Part shown: positions 18,901 through 26,537 of the stretch, one piece after another
Position numbering within the stretch: the first letter of the stretch is position 1
Layout of the letters: each line of letters opens with the position of its first letter
Source: UBA10329 sp964500205
GTDB lineage: Bacteria; Bacteroidota; Bacteroidia; UBA10329
NCBI GenBank assembly: GCA_964500205.1
Contig: CAZCNS010000008.1
Location: 120,631-184,630 of the forward strand
DNA: 64,000 nt
Direction: 5' to 3'
Translations under genes and position numbers: made by a program
The notes under the pieces: generated by a model
Told to the model about the DNA's origin: nothing
The model's input: only the letters and a program-made list of their open reading frames with translations
Database searches by the model: none

Positions 18901-20766
18901 GAGGGCTGTCAGGACTCCATTACCCGCAGCGTAGTGGTGCATCCTAAGCCAATGGCCGACTTCACCTTCACAGACGAGTGCCTCGGTTTCGCCACACAGC
19001 TCAACGATGCCAGCACGGTGGCAGCCGGGTCTCAGGTTGTTCTTTTTTCCTGGGAAATGGGTGATAACGTGGGAACATCCGCAGCGGAAGACACGGCCTA
19101 CATCTTCGATGACAGTGGCATCTACACCATCACTTTGGAAGTGGAGACCGACCTCGGATGCCGCGACACAGTGAGCCACGATGCGGAAGTGTTCGTACTA
19201 CCCGTAGCTGCTTTCACTGTGGATGATGTGTGCGGATATGACGAAGCGGTGTTCGTCAACCAGTCCACCATCCCATCAGGCAGCATCGACAACAACCTTT
19301 GGAACTTGGACGATGGAACGGTGATGGACACCATCACCCCCGCACCGCACCTCTATGCCACACACGGCACCTACGACATCCGCCTCATCACCATAAGCGA
19401 CAACGGATGCCGCGACACGGCCGATGCCGAACTGGTCATCTTCCCCGTGCCCACTGCCCTGTTCACATTCGACACGGTGTGCTTCCCCGAAATGACCTCT
19501 TTCACCGACCTGAGCACCGTGCCGGGCAACGGCACCATCGAAACGTGGTTCTGGAGGTTCGGTGACCAGAACACGAACAACACCGATCAAAACCCCCAGC
19601 ACGGCTACGCACAATGGGGCGATTACGAGGTGACCCTCACCGTGACCACCGCTGACGGATGCGTGGACGACACCATCATCGCCCCAGCACGGGTGCATCC
19701 GAAGCCTTTGGCCGCATTCAGCCCCAGCATTGCGAACTGCCACGAGGACACGACTTTCTTCGAAGACCTCAGCACCCTCGACAATTTCCCACTTGACTCG
19801 CTCGTGTTGTGGCAGTGGCAGTTCGGTGACGGGGCCTCATCACCCCTGCCTTCTCCCACGCATCTTTATGGCGATGAAGGCTTCTATGATGCCACACTGA
19901 CCGTGACGAGCAACCACGGCTGCACCGATTCGGTGACGCACAGCGTGGAGATCTACCCGCTGCCGAGGGTCATGTTCTCCGTGAGCGAGCAGGAGGGGTG
20001 CCAGCCTTTCACAGTGCAGTTCTACGATGAATCCAATATCCCCGTGCCCTACCAGCTCCGCTCGTGGGCATGGGACCTGGGCGACAGCACGGGAGTCGTC
20101 ACTACACAGTTCCCGACACACACTTACCTCAACGACTCCTTGGGGCCGTTCGACCTTGGTATTTACACCGTGACGCTAACCGTGACAAGCATGAACGGCT
20201 GCGTGTCATCGCACACGTTCGAGGATTACATCACGGAGCATCCGAAGCCTACCGCACACTTCGATGTGGACCCCAAGCGCGAGGAGCTGCTCTTCGCACG
20301 GATGCGCGTCACCGACCTCAGCAGCCCGAACGTGACCACTTGGCTCTACGACATGGGCGACTGGACCACCTACGACATCCAGCATCCCATCCACAACTAC
20401 GCGGACACGGGCGATTTTGTCATCACGCAGTTCGTGACCACCGATTTCGGATGCCGCGACACGGCCGAGTTCATGGTGCGGGTGGACCCCGAGTTCTACT
20501 TCTACATTCCCAACACCTTCACCCCGAACAATGACGGGGTGAACGACACCTTCTTCGGCACGGGTGTGGGCGTGGTGGACTACCAGATGGTGATCTTCGA
20601 CCGATGGGGCGCGCAGGTGTTCGAGTCAGGCAGCATGGACCTGCACTGGGACGGCACCAAGAACGGCCGGCAGGTGCAGATCGGGGTCTATACCTACATG
20701 ATCTCTGTGGTGGACATCAAAGGCGCACCGCACCAATACGTGGGAAATGTCAATCTCGTGAGGTGA
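15922..20766 (+). CDS. Giant IgGFc-binding-like / PKD-repeat protein with T9SS type B domain
   Basis: A 1614-aa exported protein starting at GTG, which gives the signal peptide NIGIVLLGLSSALGQ. Residues about 22-430 resemble the IgGFc-binding N-terminal domain found in Bacteroidota surface proteins (TKGTEFWFSYIYN, VPLAEKGQTIYRVMA, YGWGGAESFGY). About twelve PKD or PKD-like modules follow, one interrupted by a Ser/Thr/Ile-rich insert near 520-600. The protein ends in a CHU_C sorting domain (NTFTPNNDGVNDTFFG) nearly identical to that of the preceding protein. It is predicted to be exported by the T9SS and surface-anchored. The 91-bp gap and shared modules suggest co-expression with the upstream paralogue. 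Confidence 0.92.
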   Translation: MLRQLSLNIGIVLLGLSSALGQTTKGTEFWFSYIYNLVQADPQVYISAETNVTGVVEIPGIGFTANFAVNAGTTQPVTLPANAIVPYSEGLHQLAVRVEACDSVTVYAVFPASFSSDATVVFPKNSLGSEYRVLNMTGSPNDWGDAAQIVATEDNTVIEITPSVNTGGGRPAGVPFTVTLNRGDVYQLTHPPTNADLTGTRIVGMNVGECKPFGVFSGSQCINIGNCTACDQIYDMLIPNSNLGHNYGLVPLAEKGQTIYRVMAIENGTQVSVDGNVVATLNAGQFHQFQNNTFSYLSSTAPVMVSQFARGVSCDNTGDPFKVSIFPIEQSINRITFNALQTPVVNNFWVNIVSPTAEVGTVTLDGANIGAQFTPFPFNAQYSYARINIPVGDHTLDSRAGILATVYGWGGAESFGYCAGASMKDLTNDFSIATTPACAGETVTFTAVTDPATIDYIWDFGDGTPPQNGVAITHAYAQNGAYTVTLTKVKNNQCDINITKPMDVIDPPISIRQNDTTLCLGQFIDLIVPVNEPFEVPRVNGCGDTISVEIIVEYDSIYWSTGAVGDSIRLFPTTDTVIYVFGEKFDSDCIARDSIIIRVVDIAADLTTTNVCLLDEVCIQDLSTSTSVLSVTSFFINDSLVGQGDPDACFLYHTAGLHEVKVVVNDPSGCADSAAMPLTIYTHPIADFSLANACETDSVIFTSAADGNGYQIADFLWDFTSNGIIDQEGSETGHVYTDAGTFEVRHITINEYSCADTLIDTIIIHPMPQVDFDALSVCLNDTTRFSDLSSIITGSIVQWDWDFGDAGISSEQSPTHLYGAPGAFNVILTLTSDQNCIRASADTVHVWPLPEADFTFEEVCATFPAAFNNTSSGSTDHEWDFGDNGTSVQNSPNHTYTLHGQYDVQLIAISQNGCRDTIVQEVTSHPLPIAGFTNDTVCAMLPTSFTDTSAVDTGAVVAWFWDFGDGESSALQNPTHVYLTGGNYLVQLIVTTDEGCQDSITRSVVVHPKPMADFTFTDECLGFATQLNDASTVAAGSQVVLFSWEMGDNVGTSAAEDTAYIFDDSGIYTITLEVETDLGCRDTVSHDAEVFVLPVAAFTVDDVCGYDEAVFVNQSTIPSGSIDNNLWNLDDGTVMDTITPAPHLYATHGTYDIRLITISDNGCRDTADAELVIFPVPTALFTFDTVCFPEMTSFTDLSTVPGNGTIETWFWRFGDQNTNNTDQNPQHGYAQWGDYEVTLTVTTADGCVDDTIIAPARVHPKPLAAFSPSIANCHEDTTFFEDLSTLDNFPLDSLVLWQWQFGDGASSPLPSPTHLYGDEGFYDATLTVTSNHGCTDSVTHSVEIYPLPRVMFSVSEQEGCQPFTVQFYDESNIPVPYQLRSWAWDLGDSTGVVTTQFPTHTYLNDSLGPFDLGIYTVTLTVTSMNGCVSSHTFEDYITEHPKPTAHFDVDPKREELLFARMRVTDLSSPNVTTWLYDMGDWTTYDIQHPIHNYADTGDFVITQFVTTDFGCRDTAEFMVRVDPEFYFYIPNTFTPNNDGVNDTFFGTGVGVVDYQMVIFDRWGAQVFESGSMDLHWDGTKNGRQVQIGVYTYMISVVDIKGAPHQYVGNVNLVR

Positions 20767-20814
20767 GCGATGATGAGGGTATGGTAGATTGAAAACCGGC
20801 TCTCTGCCGTCCCT

Positions 20815-21105
20815 CTACTTGCGCAGACGTTTCACGTTCAACACATTGTGAATGATCACGGCATCGCCCTCCCTGCGATAGACGAAGATGTGGTCACGTT
20901 CGAATACCTCGCAATGGAAACCGCGCTTGGCGAGGTGAGGGAAGCGGCACACGGGGTATTTGTCTGGGAAATCGGCAAGGGTCATGGCAAAGGTTTCCAT
21001 CCGGTTCAGGAAACGGGCGGCCGTGTCGGGGTATCCTTTACTGCGGATGTAAGCCGCTACTGCGCGTATGCTCCTCTCCGCCCTTGGCCGGATAATGACC
21101 TTCAT
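20815..21105 (-). CDS. RelE/ParE-family toxin-like protein
   Basis: A 96-aa basic protein: MKVIIRPRAERSIRAVAAY at the start, a central SKGYPDTAARFLNRMETFA, and a C-terminal FERDHIFVYRREGDAVIIHNV strand pair. This is the usual plan of ParE/RelE toxins, which inhibit gyrase or cut ribosome-bound mRNA; which of the two is not clear. Its ATG overlaps the stop of the upstream 102-aa gene by 4 bp, the usual antitoxin-first arrangement. Confidence 0.8.
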   Translation of the reverse strand: MKVIIRPRAERSIRAVAAYIRSKGYPDTAARFLNRMETFAMTLADFPDKYPVCRFPHLAKRGFHCEVFERDHIFVYRREGDAVIIHNVLNVKRLRK

Positions 21106-21410
21106 TCCTCTGTGGAGAACTCTTTGCGGATGCGGGCGAAGACCGTGGTCGCATCATCCCCACCCTGCTCCCTGTCCATCGCCACGGCCAATTGCTCCAG
21201 CTCCTCGTCAGTGGCGGGCCTTCCGGGCAATGCCCAGTCGTCATCGCTGAGCGGTGCGGTAGCAACCTTCCCGCCTTTCTTGACCGTGGCGGTGATCTCC
21301 AGCTCCTTGCCCACAAGATACTTAGGGATGCGCAGCACCACCTCTACCCCTTCTGCTATGACAGTCTGCTTGAACATGCGATCAAAGGTAGCGAAACGCT
21401 TTTCGCTCAA
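21102..21410 (-). CDS. Putative antitoxin
   Basis: A 102-aa acidic protein directly upstream of the RelE/ParE-like toxin with a 4-bp overlap. The middle (VEVVLRIPKYLVGKELEITATVKKG) could form a short strand-rich DNA-binding or swapped-hairpin unit. The C-terminus (DEELEQLAVAMDREQGGDDATTVFARIRKEF) is a likely amphipathic toxin-binding helix. It does not match the common RHH, Phd or HTH antitoxin motifs by eye. The antitoxin role rests on gene order, size and charge. Confidence 0.6.
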   Translation of the reverse strand: MSEKRFATFDRMFKQTVIAEGVEVVLRIPKYLVGKELEITATVKKGGKVATAPLSDDDWALPGRPATDEELEQLAVAMDREQGGDDATTVFARIRKEFSTEE

Positions 21411-21461
21411 AGACGGGGCAGTCTGTCGTTGAGAGTCTCCGAACTATTAGCTGCAGCCCAC

Positions 21462-22883
21462 CTATTTCGCAGACTGCTCAATTTCCGATCGGCACAGTTC
21501 CAGGATATCAAGGGCCTCCTCTCGCGTGGACGCTTCGCAATAGGTACGCAGAACAGGCTCGGTGCCGGAGGGCCGAATCATGACCCAGATGCCCTCACCC
21601 AGCCAGAACTTCCATCCGTCAAAATCCTCTACATGCTCCACCTGATACTTGCCGAATGACGAGAATCCATTCGCCCTGCATCGGTCTATCACACTTTCTT
21701 TCAACGATTCAGAGATATGGAGGTCATTGCGCTCGAACGCAAACGGCCCGGTGATGTCATACACCTCCTGCACCAGTTCGCCCAGCGACTTCCCTGTGCT
21801 GGCCATCATTTCCCAGATCAGCAGACCGTTCCAGATGCCATCCCGCTCCGGGATATGGCCCTTCACAGCGATACCGCCACTCTCCTCGCCACCTGCAAGC
21901 ACGTCCTCGCGCAGCATGACACCGCAGAGGTGCTTGAAGCCGATTTTCACCGTTTCAAGTTCAAGTCCATAGTGCGCACAGAGCTTGCCGATGCGCGAAA
22001 CACTGCTGAAGCCCGCCCCGACCTTGCCTGTCCAACCCTTGTATTTGTGCAGATAGTGGATCAGCAGCATCAGCACATGATGACTGTCGATGTAGTTCCC
22101 CTCGTTGTCAAAAAGGGCGATTCGGTCGGCATCACCATCCACGGCCAGTCCGCAATCGACCTCCCCGTCAGACAGTTTTATCATCTCCGAGAACTCCCCC
22201 AGATTCTTGAGGATCGGCTCTGGAGGAGTGCCGTCAAACAACGGGTTCCGCTCGCAGTGCATGAACGTGATGTCCGGGAAAAGCCTCCGCATCACACCCT
22301 GCCCCGACCCGTACATGGCATCGAATGCGAACTCAAGACCGGAGTTTCGGATAGCATCAAGGTCGAATGCCGCCTCGACTTTATCAACATACAATCCCTC
22401 CAGATCCGCATGTATCAATCTACCGCGCTGGATGTAATGCTGCATGTCCACGGTGCCGAGTTCCACACCCGTCCATTCGGTGATGCGCGCCTCGATGGCC
22501 TTCACATCCTGCTCCAGCAGCGGCCCACCGAAGCTGCCTTTCAACTTGAACCCGTTGTACTCAGGCGGATTGTGGCTTGCAGTGATGATGATTCCGATGC
22601 CCGCCTCCAGCTCACGGGTGCCGAGGGAAACCATGGGTGTGGTGACCGGACCTTTTGCCAGATGGACAATAAATCCCTCGTGCAGCAGCACCTTAGCCAC
22701 CGCCTCTGCAAACAACTCACCACCGAAACGGCAGTCATGCCCCACCACGGCCACCTTCGGCAGGCGCATCTGCACCACCCAGCGTGCAGTGGCCGAGGCC
22801 ACCAATGCCACATTGTCAACTGTGAAGGTGTCCGCTATGATGGCCCTCCAGCCATCGGTACCGAATTTTATGGGAGAACGCAT
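21462..22883 (-). CDS. Phosphoglucomutase/phosphomannomutase family protein
   Basis: A 473-aa alpha-D-phosphohexomutase. All four active-site loops are present: the phosphoserine loop ITASHNPPEYNG, the metal-binding loop VDGDADR, the sugar-binding loop AGGEESGG, and the phosphate-binding loop RPSGTEPVLRTY. It starts KFGTDGWRAIIADTF, the usual N-terminus. Which sugar phosphate it prefers (glucose, mannose or glucosamine) cannot be told from sequence alone, although the shape is closest to bacterial phosphoglucomutase/PMM enzymes of Bacteroidota. Confidence 0.93.
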   Translation of the reverse strand: MRSPIKFGTDGWRAIIADTFTVDNVALVASATARWVVQMRLPKVAVVGHDCRFGGELFAEAVAKVLLHEGFIVHLAKGPVTTPMVSLGTRELEAGIGIIITASHNPPEYNGFKLKGSFGGPLLEQDVKAIEARITEWTGVELGTVDMQHYIQRGRLIHADLEGLYVDKVEAAFDLDAIRNSGLEFAFDAMYGSGQGVMRRLFPDITFMHCERNPLFDGTPPEPILKNLGEFSEMIKLSDGEVDCGLAVDGDADRIALFDNEGNYIDSHHVLMLLIHYLHKYKGWTGKVGAGFSSVSRIGKLCAHYGLELETVKIGFKHLCGVMLREDVLAGGEESGGIAVKGHIPERDGIWNGLLIWEMMASTGKSLGELVQEVYDITGPFAFERNDLHISESLKESVIDRCRANGFSSFGKYQVEHVEDFDGWKFWLGEGIWVMIRPSGTEPVLRTYCEASTREEALDILELCRSEIEQSAK

Positions 22884-22899
22884 CTTTCGAGTTTGGCCG

Positions 22900-22907
22900 C
22901 GAAGGTA
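22900..22907 (-). promoter_or_regulatory. Probable -7 promoter box for the phosphohexomutase gene
   Basis: The minus strand reads TACCTTCG, one mismatch from TAnnTTTG, 17 bp before the ATG. A TTTCG about 19 bp further upstream could act as the -33 element. Confidence 0.4.
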
Positions 22908-23214
22908 CTCCCGTGTTTCAGCGAAAGCTTATCGGATATCCCACTCGGAAACAATCCATCTGAACATGGGGCTGAAATCAAGATAGTCCTGCCATCGTTG
23001 AACAAGATTTATGAAGGAGTACAAAAACTTGACTGAGAGAAATTACGCTTAGGGACTGACCTCAGATGACGCACTGCCACAACCGTCCTACTGGGAGGGG
23101 ATGCCCATCTGGGTGACAGTGGTGTCTGTGCGCACAAGCCCTCCATGGACGACTCCCCGTACCTCACACCAGTGCCTTCCGAGATACTGTACCCGTTGGT
23201 TGGGGGACTGAAAG
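22908..23214. other. Intergenic region without a supported gene
   Basis: About 300 bp between the promoter of the phosphohexomutase gene and the stop of the orphan 498-aa gene, both on the minus strand. Short frames exist on both strands, but none has a family signature or a plausible start. No strong hairpin or repeat was seen. Confidence 0.4.
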
Positions 23215-24711
23215 TCACCCCTTCTGTTCGCGCATCATTTCAACGACCGTCACCCCGTGTATCTGACCGGTCACCCATAGCCGCAGCACCTCAGCGCCTA
23301 CCACTTTCTGCTGCTCAAATGGTAGCAGAGCTGCTTGCAGCTTCAGCAGGGCAGCCTCCCTCTCTGGCCTGTGGAATTCGTTGCGGTGCGTGTCCAGCCA
23401 ACCATAAATCACCTCCATCATCCTGAAGGTGGGCATGTGACGCCTGAAGTTACGTCTGTTGCCGCGCAGGTAAAGATCGAAGTTACCCATATCGTCCTTT
23501 TCCATCAACAGCATGAGCCGGAACATACGGGCAGTGCTCTGCAGGTCCAGGCGAGATGCGCACCTGCCCTTGTCGCGGATGCGGTTGAAATACCTCAGTG
23601 CATGTTTGGAATGGCCCATGATGAGATGGGCTATACCGAGATTGTAAAGCAACGCCAGCTCGCGGCTTTCGGACATCGAGGAGCTGAACCGTTCCAAGCC
23701 CCGATTCACAGTAGCCTCGCGGGCAATGACATCCTCCGGTCGTGTGGTGTTGAGGTAGTAGAGCTGATACTGCAGCTCAATGTCGCAGAATGCGCTCATC
23801 TCTGCCCGCCTGCCATTCATGGGCAATTTCTCCAATCGGGCAAGGAGCCCGGGTATCGGTTCCAGTCGCCCCGCAGTGATAAGCAGGCCGGTCAGATTGC
23901 TCAAAGCCTCGTGATACAGGTGCGGCAGGTAGGCCATGCGAGCCGGGCAGCTTTCCCAGAGCGAGACACACCGCTGCAGATGCTCCAAGGCCGTATCCCG
24001 TTCATCGGTACACTGTGCATAGTAAGCCTTGATATTCTCAAACCTGAGCTGCGCGGGCACGGACAGCGCCAGGGCCGAATCGGTCATCAGTTCATCGTCC
24101 ATCAGCCTGTCTATCTGTCTGCGCACCTCAGGGTCATCGGCCCGATAGTATCTGGTGAGCAGGTCGGCCATGCGGTCATTTATCTGCGTGTAGCGCATCA
24201 GGTTGGTCAGCTGAGTCATCAACTCATCCAAGCAGCGCCAGTTGTCCTCGGTCTCCCGTTCATATCTGCCTTTGGGCAGTGCCTTGTAGAGCATTCTCAG
24301 ATGCTCACGGAGTGCAAGCTGCGCGTGCAGGTCATGCACCTCCTCGGCCACACGCAGACCTGTGAGTGCTGCGTCCAGCGCCCTGACCTTGAGATTTCTG
24401 TCCAACAACATGCGCGATTCCTCAAAATGCTGCCATGGGTCCGGGCCTTGGGGTGGCGACCCCAGCAGAAAAGACATCAACGCCTTGTGCATGAGGTGGC
24501 GCTCGCGGTAGAGCGCACGGGCATAAGGGGAGGTGTCGGGCGATTTCACAGAACGGCCCTCGCTCTTCTGTGTCCCGTCCTGCAAGCTGTTGAACAGCCT
24601 TAGCCGCTCTACCTTCCATTTCGAGCCTTGGAAAAAATCGGTCTTTCGAAAAAGTTGGGCCTCAACCGAAGAAAGTACACCTGTAAGTTCTTGAAGAAAG
24701 TCCCGTCTCAT
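23215..24711 (-). CDS. Orphan 498-aa alpha-helical (TPR-like) cytoplasmic protein
   Basis: Not recognised. The frame is open to 24939, but the preferred start is the ATG at 24711 (MRRDFLQELTGVLSSVEAQ). A good -7 box lies just upstream, and the extra 76 residues would be the antisense of a decayed T9SS tail. The protein has no signal peptide or membrane segment. It is rich in Leu, Arg and Glu helices of about 35 residues (EELALLYNLGIAH-like pairs near residue 380), suggesting TPR-like helical hairpins. A degenerate copy of its first 20 codons lies at 38396-38452 next to a tandem repeat, so the family has been multi-copy. Function unknown. Confidence 0.75.
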   Translation of the reverse strand: MRRDFLQELTGVLSSVEAQLFRKTDFFQGSKWKVERLRLFNSLQDGTQKSEGRSVKSPDTSPYARALYRERHLMHKALMSFLLGSPPQGPDPWQHFEESRMLLDRNLKVRALDAALTGLRVAEEVHDLHAQLALREHLRMLYKALPKGRYERETEDNWRCLDELMTQLTNLMRYTQINDRMADLLTRYYRADDPEVRRQIDRLMDDELMTDSALALSVPAQLRFENIKAYYAQCTDERDTALEHLQRCVSLWESCPARMAYLPHLYHEALSNLTGLLITAGRLEPIPGLLARLEKLPMNGRRAEMSAFCDIELQYQLYYLNTTRPEDVIAREATVNRGLERFSSSMSESRELALLYNLGIAHLIMGHSKHALRYFNRIRDKGRCASRLDLQSTARMFRLMLLMEKDDMGNFDLYLRGNRRNFRRHMPTFRMMEVIYGWLDTHRNEFHRPEREAALLKLQAALLPFEQQKVVGAEVLRLWVTGQIHGVTVVEMMREQKG

Positions 24712-24735
24712 AAAGTTTCGCGTGATCTCAAGGTG

Positions 24736-24743
24736 CAAATATG
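24736..24743 (-). promoter_or_regulatory. -7 promoter box for the orphan 498-aa gene
   Basis: The minus strand reads CATATTTG, one mismatch to TAnnTTTG, 25 bp before the ATG at 24711. It supports the shorter start over the longer open frame. Confidence 0.45.
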
Positions 24744-24863
24744 GGCTCGCATCGACCGAAGAAACGCATGAAAGATGGCTGATCGGTGGAGAAAATGTTC
24801 CGTTGGTTTGTTGGTGTTTGGATGAATCGACCATGAACACTACCGCTGAGCGCAGGCCCAATT

Positions 24864-24997
24864 TGCTCTCGACCACTGTTCCCACCCCTTCGGACAGCAT
24901 ATCCCTCACGGTCGGCCACCTGAGTCCCGGCCTATACACCTTGCGGCTTCACGCCTCGGAGCAACCTCTCTCGAACCTCAAACTCATAATCCGTTGA
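24864..24997 (+). pseudogene. Decayed C-terminal sorting domain of a lost tandem paralogue
   Basis: The frame reads LLSTTVPTPSDSISLTVGHL, then SPGLYTLRLHASEQPLSNLK and LIIR-stop. This is the last ~44 residues of the three downstream tandem T9SS proteins (compare VLSTTVPTLSGSISLAVGHL). Its TGA overlaps the ATG at 24994 by 4 bp, exactly as between the intact copies. Nothing upstream matches the rest of the protein. It is the remnant of at least one further array member, cut off by the neighbouring minus-strand gene. Confidence 0.8.
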
Positions 24998-26427
24998 TGA
25001 GACACTTCATAGCCCCATTGATAATTGCACTGGTGCACGGCCACATGGCAGATGCACAGCACATCACCTTCGAGCGCAGCCACGACTACGGCTATGCCGA
25101 GGCGGCCAATGCCGTCATACAGACTGCTGATGGCGGCTATCTCATGGCGGGACGGCAGGGCATCGCCCCGTTCTATGCCGAAGGACTGCTGATTAAGACC
25201 GATGCGTACGGTATGGAGCAATGGCATAACCTGTTCTGGGCGGGCAGCGATACCTACATCCGTGGTGTGGATGCAGTAAGGGACAGCATAGGCGCAGGCT
25301 ACGTGCTCACAGGCATGCATGGGAAGCAGGGAATGGGCGACAACATCTTCCTCGCCCGCACGGATGAGTATGGTGACACGCTATGGCTCAGGAGCTTCGG
25401 CACGGTGGACTATGACAGCGGTTGGAGAGTGAAGTCCATCCCCGACACGGGATACGTCATCGCCACTACCTGGGGGGTGCATGCCAAGCTTGTACGCACC
25501 GATCTGATGGGCGACACGGTGTGGGTGAGCACATTCCTGCCAGAGGGTGCGGACTATGCCGAGTTCAGGGAGGTGTCGTTGGATGGGGAGGGCGGTTTCT
25601 ATGCCTGCGGCACGGCCCATTACCCCGATATTGAGCGACAGCACACGCTCTATGTGGTGCGGATGGACGCCTATGGCAACCCGCTTTGGGAGCGGCTGTT
25701 CGGAGGGGCGGAGCACGACCAGGGCACGGCCGTGGCCACCATACCCGGGGGCGGGGTCTATGCCGCAGGCTTCACATGGAGCTTCGGGGCGGGGCATTAC
25801 GACATGTACCTCATAAGACTGACCGAGGACGGGGACACGCTGTGGACAACGACCGTTGGCACAGCGAACGAGGAAACCGCCTCGCGGGTCATGGCCTTGG
25901 CTGATGGAGGTGCAGTCCTTGCCGGGACCGCATACGCAGGCACTCCCCCACAGGGACAGTACCAGTACATGCTTTCCCGGATAGGGGATGATGGTGAACT
26001 GCTTTGGTCAGAGCAGTTCGGAAGGCCCGACCAGCACAGCATGTACAACTACGGTGCATGCCTTGCCGATGATGGCGGCCATGTCATCTGCGGGGCCTCC
26101 CATTTTGAGGCGCACCTCATCAAGACAGACCCGCAGGGGCGAATCGTGGGGATAGATGATCCAGTGACAGGGAGCGAAGCACCCCTGCTATACCCCAATC
26201 CCGCCACAGATGTGTGCCATGTCCGCTTTCCCCCGTCATGGGCCACTGCGAGCATGGCAAGCACTGATATCGTCAACATGGTAGGTGCCACCGTGCTCTC
26301 GACCACTGTTCCCACGCTTTCGGGCAGCATATCCCTCGCGGTGGGCCACCTGAGTCCGGGCCTATATACCGTGAGGCTCCGCACATCGCAACATCCACTC
26401 TCATCCCATAAACTCATAATCCGTTGA
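24994..26427 (+). CDS. Tandem T9SS-secreted repeat protein, copy 1
   Basis: 477 aa. Signal peptide with cleavage near GHMADAQ. About seven propeller-like repeats of 45-50 residues follow, with the pattern ADGGYLMAG ... IKTDAYGMEQW or LTEDGDTLWTTTVG, resembling the delta-60/WD-like repeats of Bacteroidota surface proteins. It ends in a short type A sorting domain (LLYPNPATDVCHV ... HLSPGLYTVRL). Predicted to be exported through the T9SS. It overlaps copy 2 by 4 bp (ATGA). Its second half is identical to copy 2 at the DNA level. Function unknown; the propeller may bind ligand or glycan. Confidence 0.88.
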   Translation: MMRHFIAPLIIALVHGHMADAQHITFERSHDYGYAEAANAVIQTADGGYLMAGRQGIAPFYAEGLLIKTDAYGMEQWHNLFWAGSDTYIRGVDAVRDSIGAGYVLTGMHGKQGMGDNIFLARTDEYGDTLWLRSFGTVDYDSGWRVKSIPDTGYVIATTWGVHAKLVRTDLMGDTVWVSTFLPEGADYAEFREVSLDGEGGFYACGTAHYPDIERQHTLYVVRMDAYGNPLWERLFGGAEHDQGTAVATIPGGGVYAAGFTWSFGAGHYDMYLIRLTEDGDTLWTTTVGTANEETASRVMALADGGAVLAGTAYAGTPPQGQYQYMLSRIGDDGELLWSEQFGRPDQHSMYNYGACLADDGGHVICGASHFEAHLIKTDPQGRIVGIDDPVTGSEAPLLYPNPATDVCHVRFPPSWATASMASTDIVNMVGATVLSTTVPTLSGSISLAVGHLSPGLYTVRLRTSQHPLSSHKLIIR

Positions 26428-26537
26428 TGAGATACTTCATAGCCCCTTTGATGATTGCACTGCTGCACGGCCACATGGCAGATGCCCAGCACATCACCTT
26501 CGAGCGCAGCTACGACTACGGCTATGCCGAGGCGGCC
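25777..26537 (+). repeat. 761-bp perfect direct repeat, unit 1
   Basis: This stretch covers the second half of copy 1, the ATGA junction and the start of copy 2. It is identical to 27207-27967, which lies 1430 bp downstream, by line-by-line comparison. Such identity means very recent duplication or gene conversion, and it makes collapse or expansion in assembly possible. Confidence 0.9.

Noticed and set aside
21717..23036. A 439-codon open frame on the plus strand
   Set aside because: It lies opposite the phosphohexomutase gene, which has all active-site motifs; the opposite frame has no domain.
23335..24603. A 422-codon open frame on the plus strand
   Set aside because: Antisense to the orphan 498-aa gene, which has a promoter box, a sensible start and a related fragment elsewhere; the plus frame has no motif.
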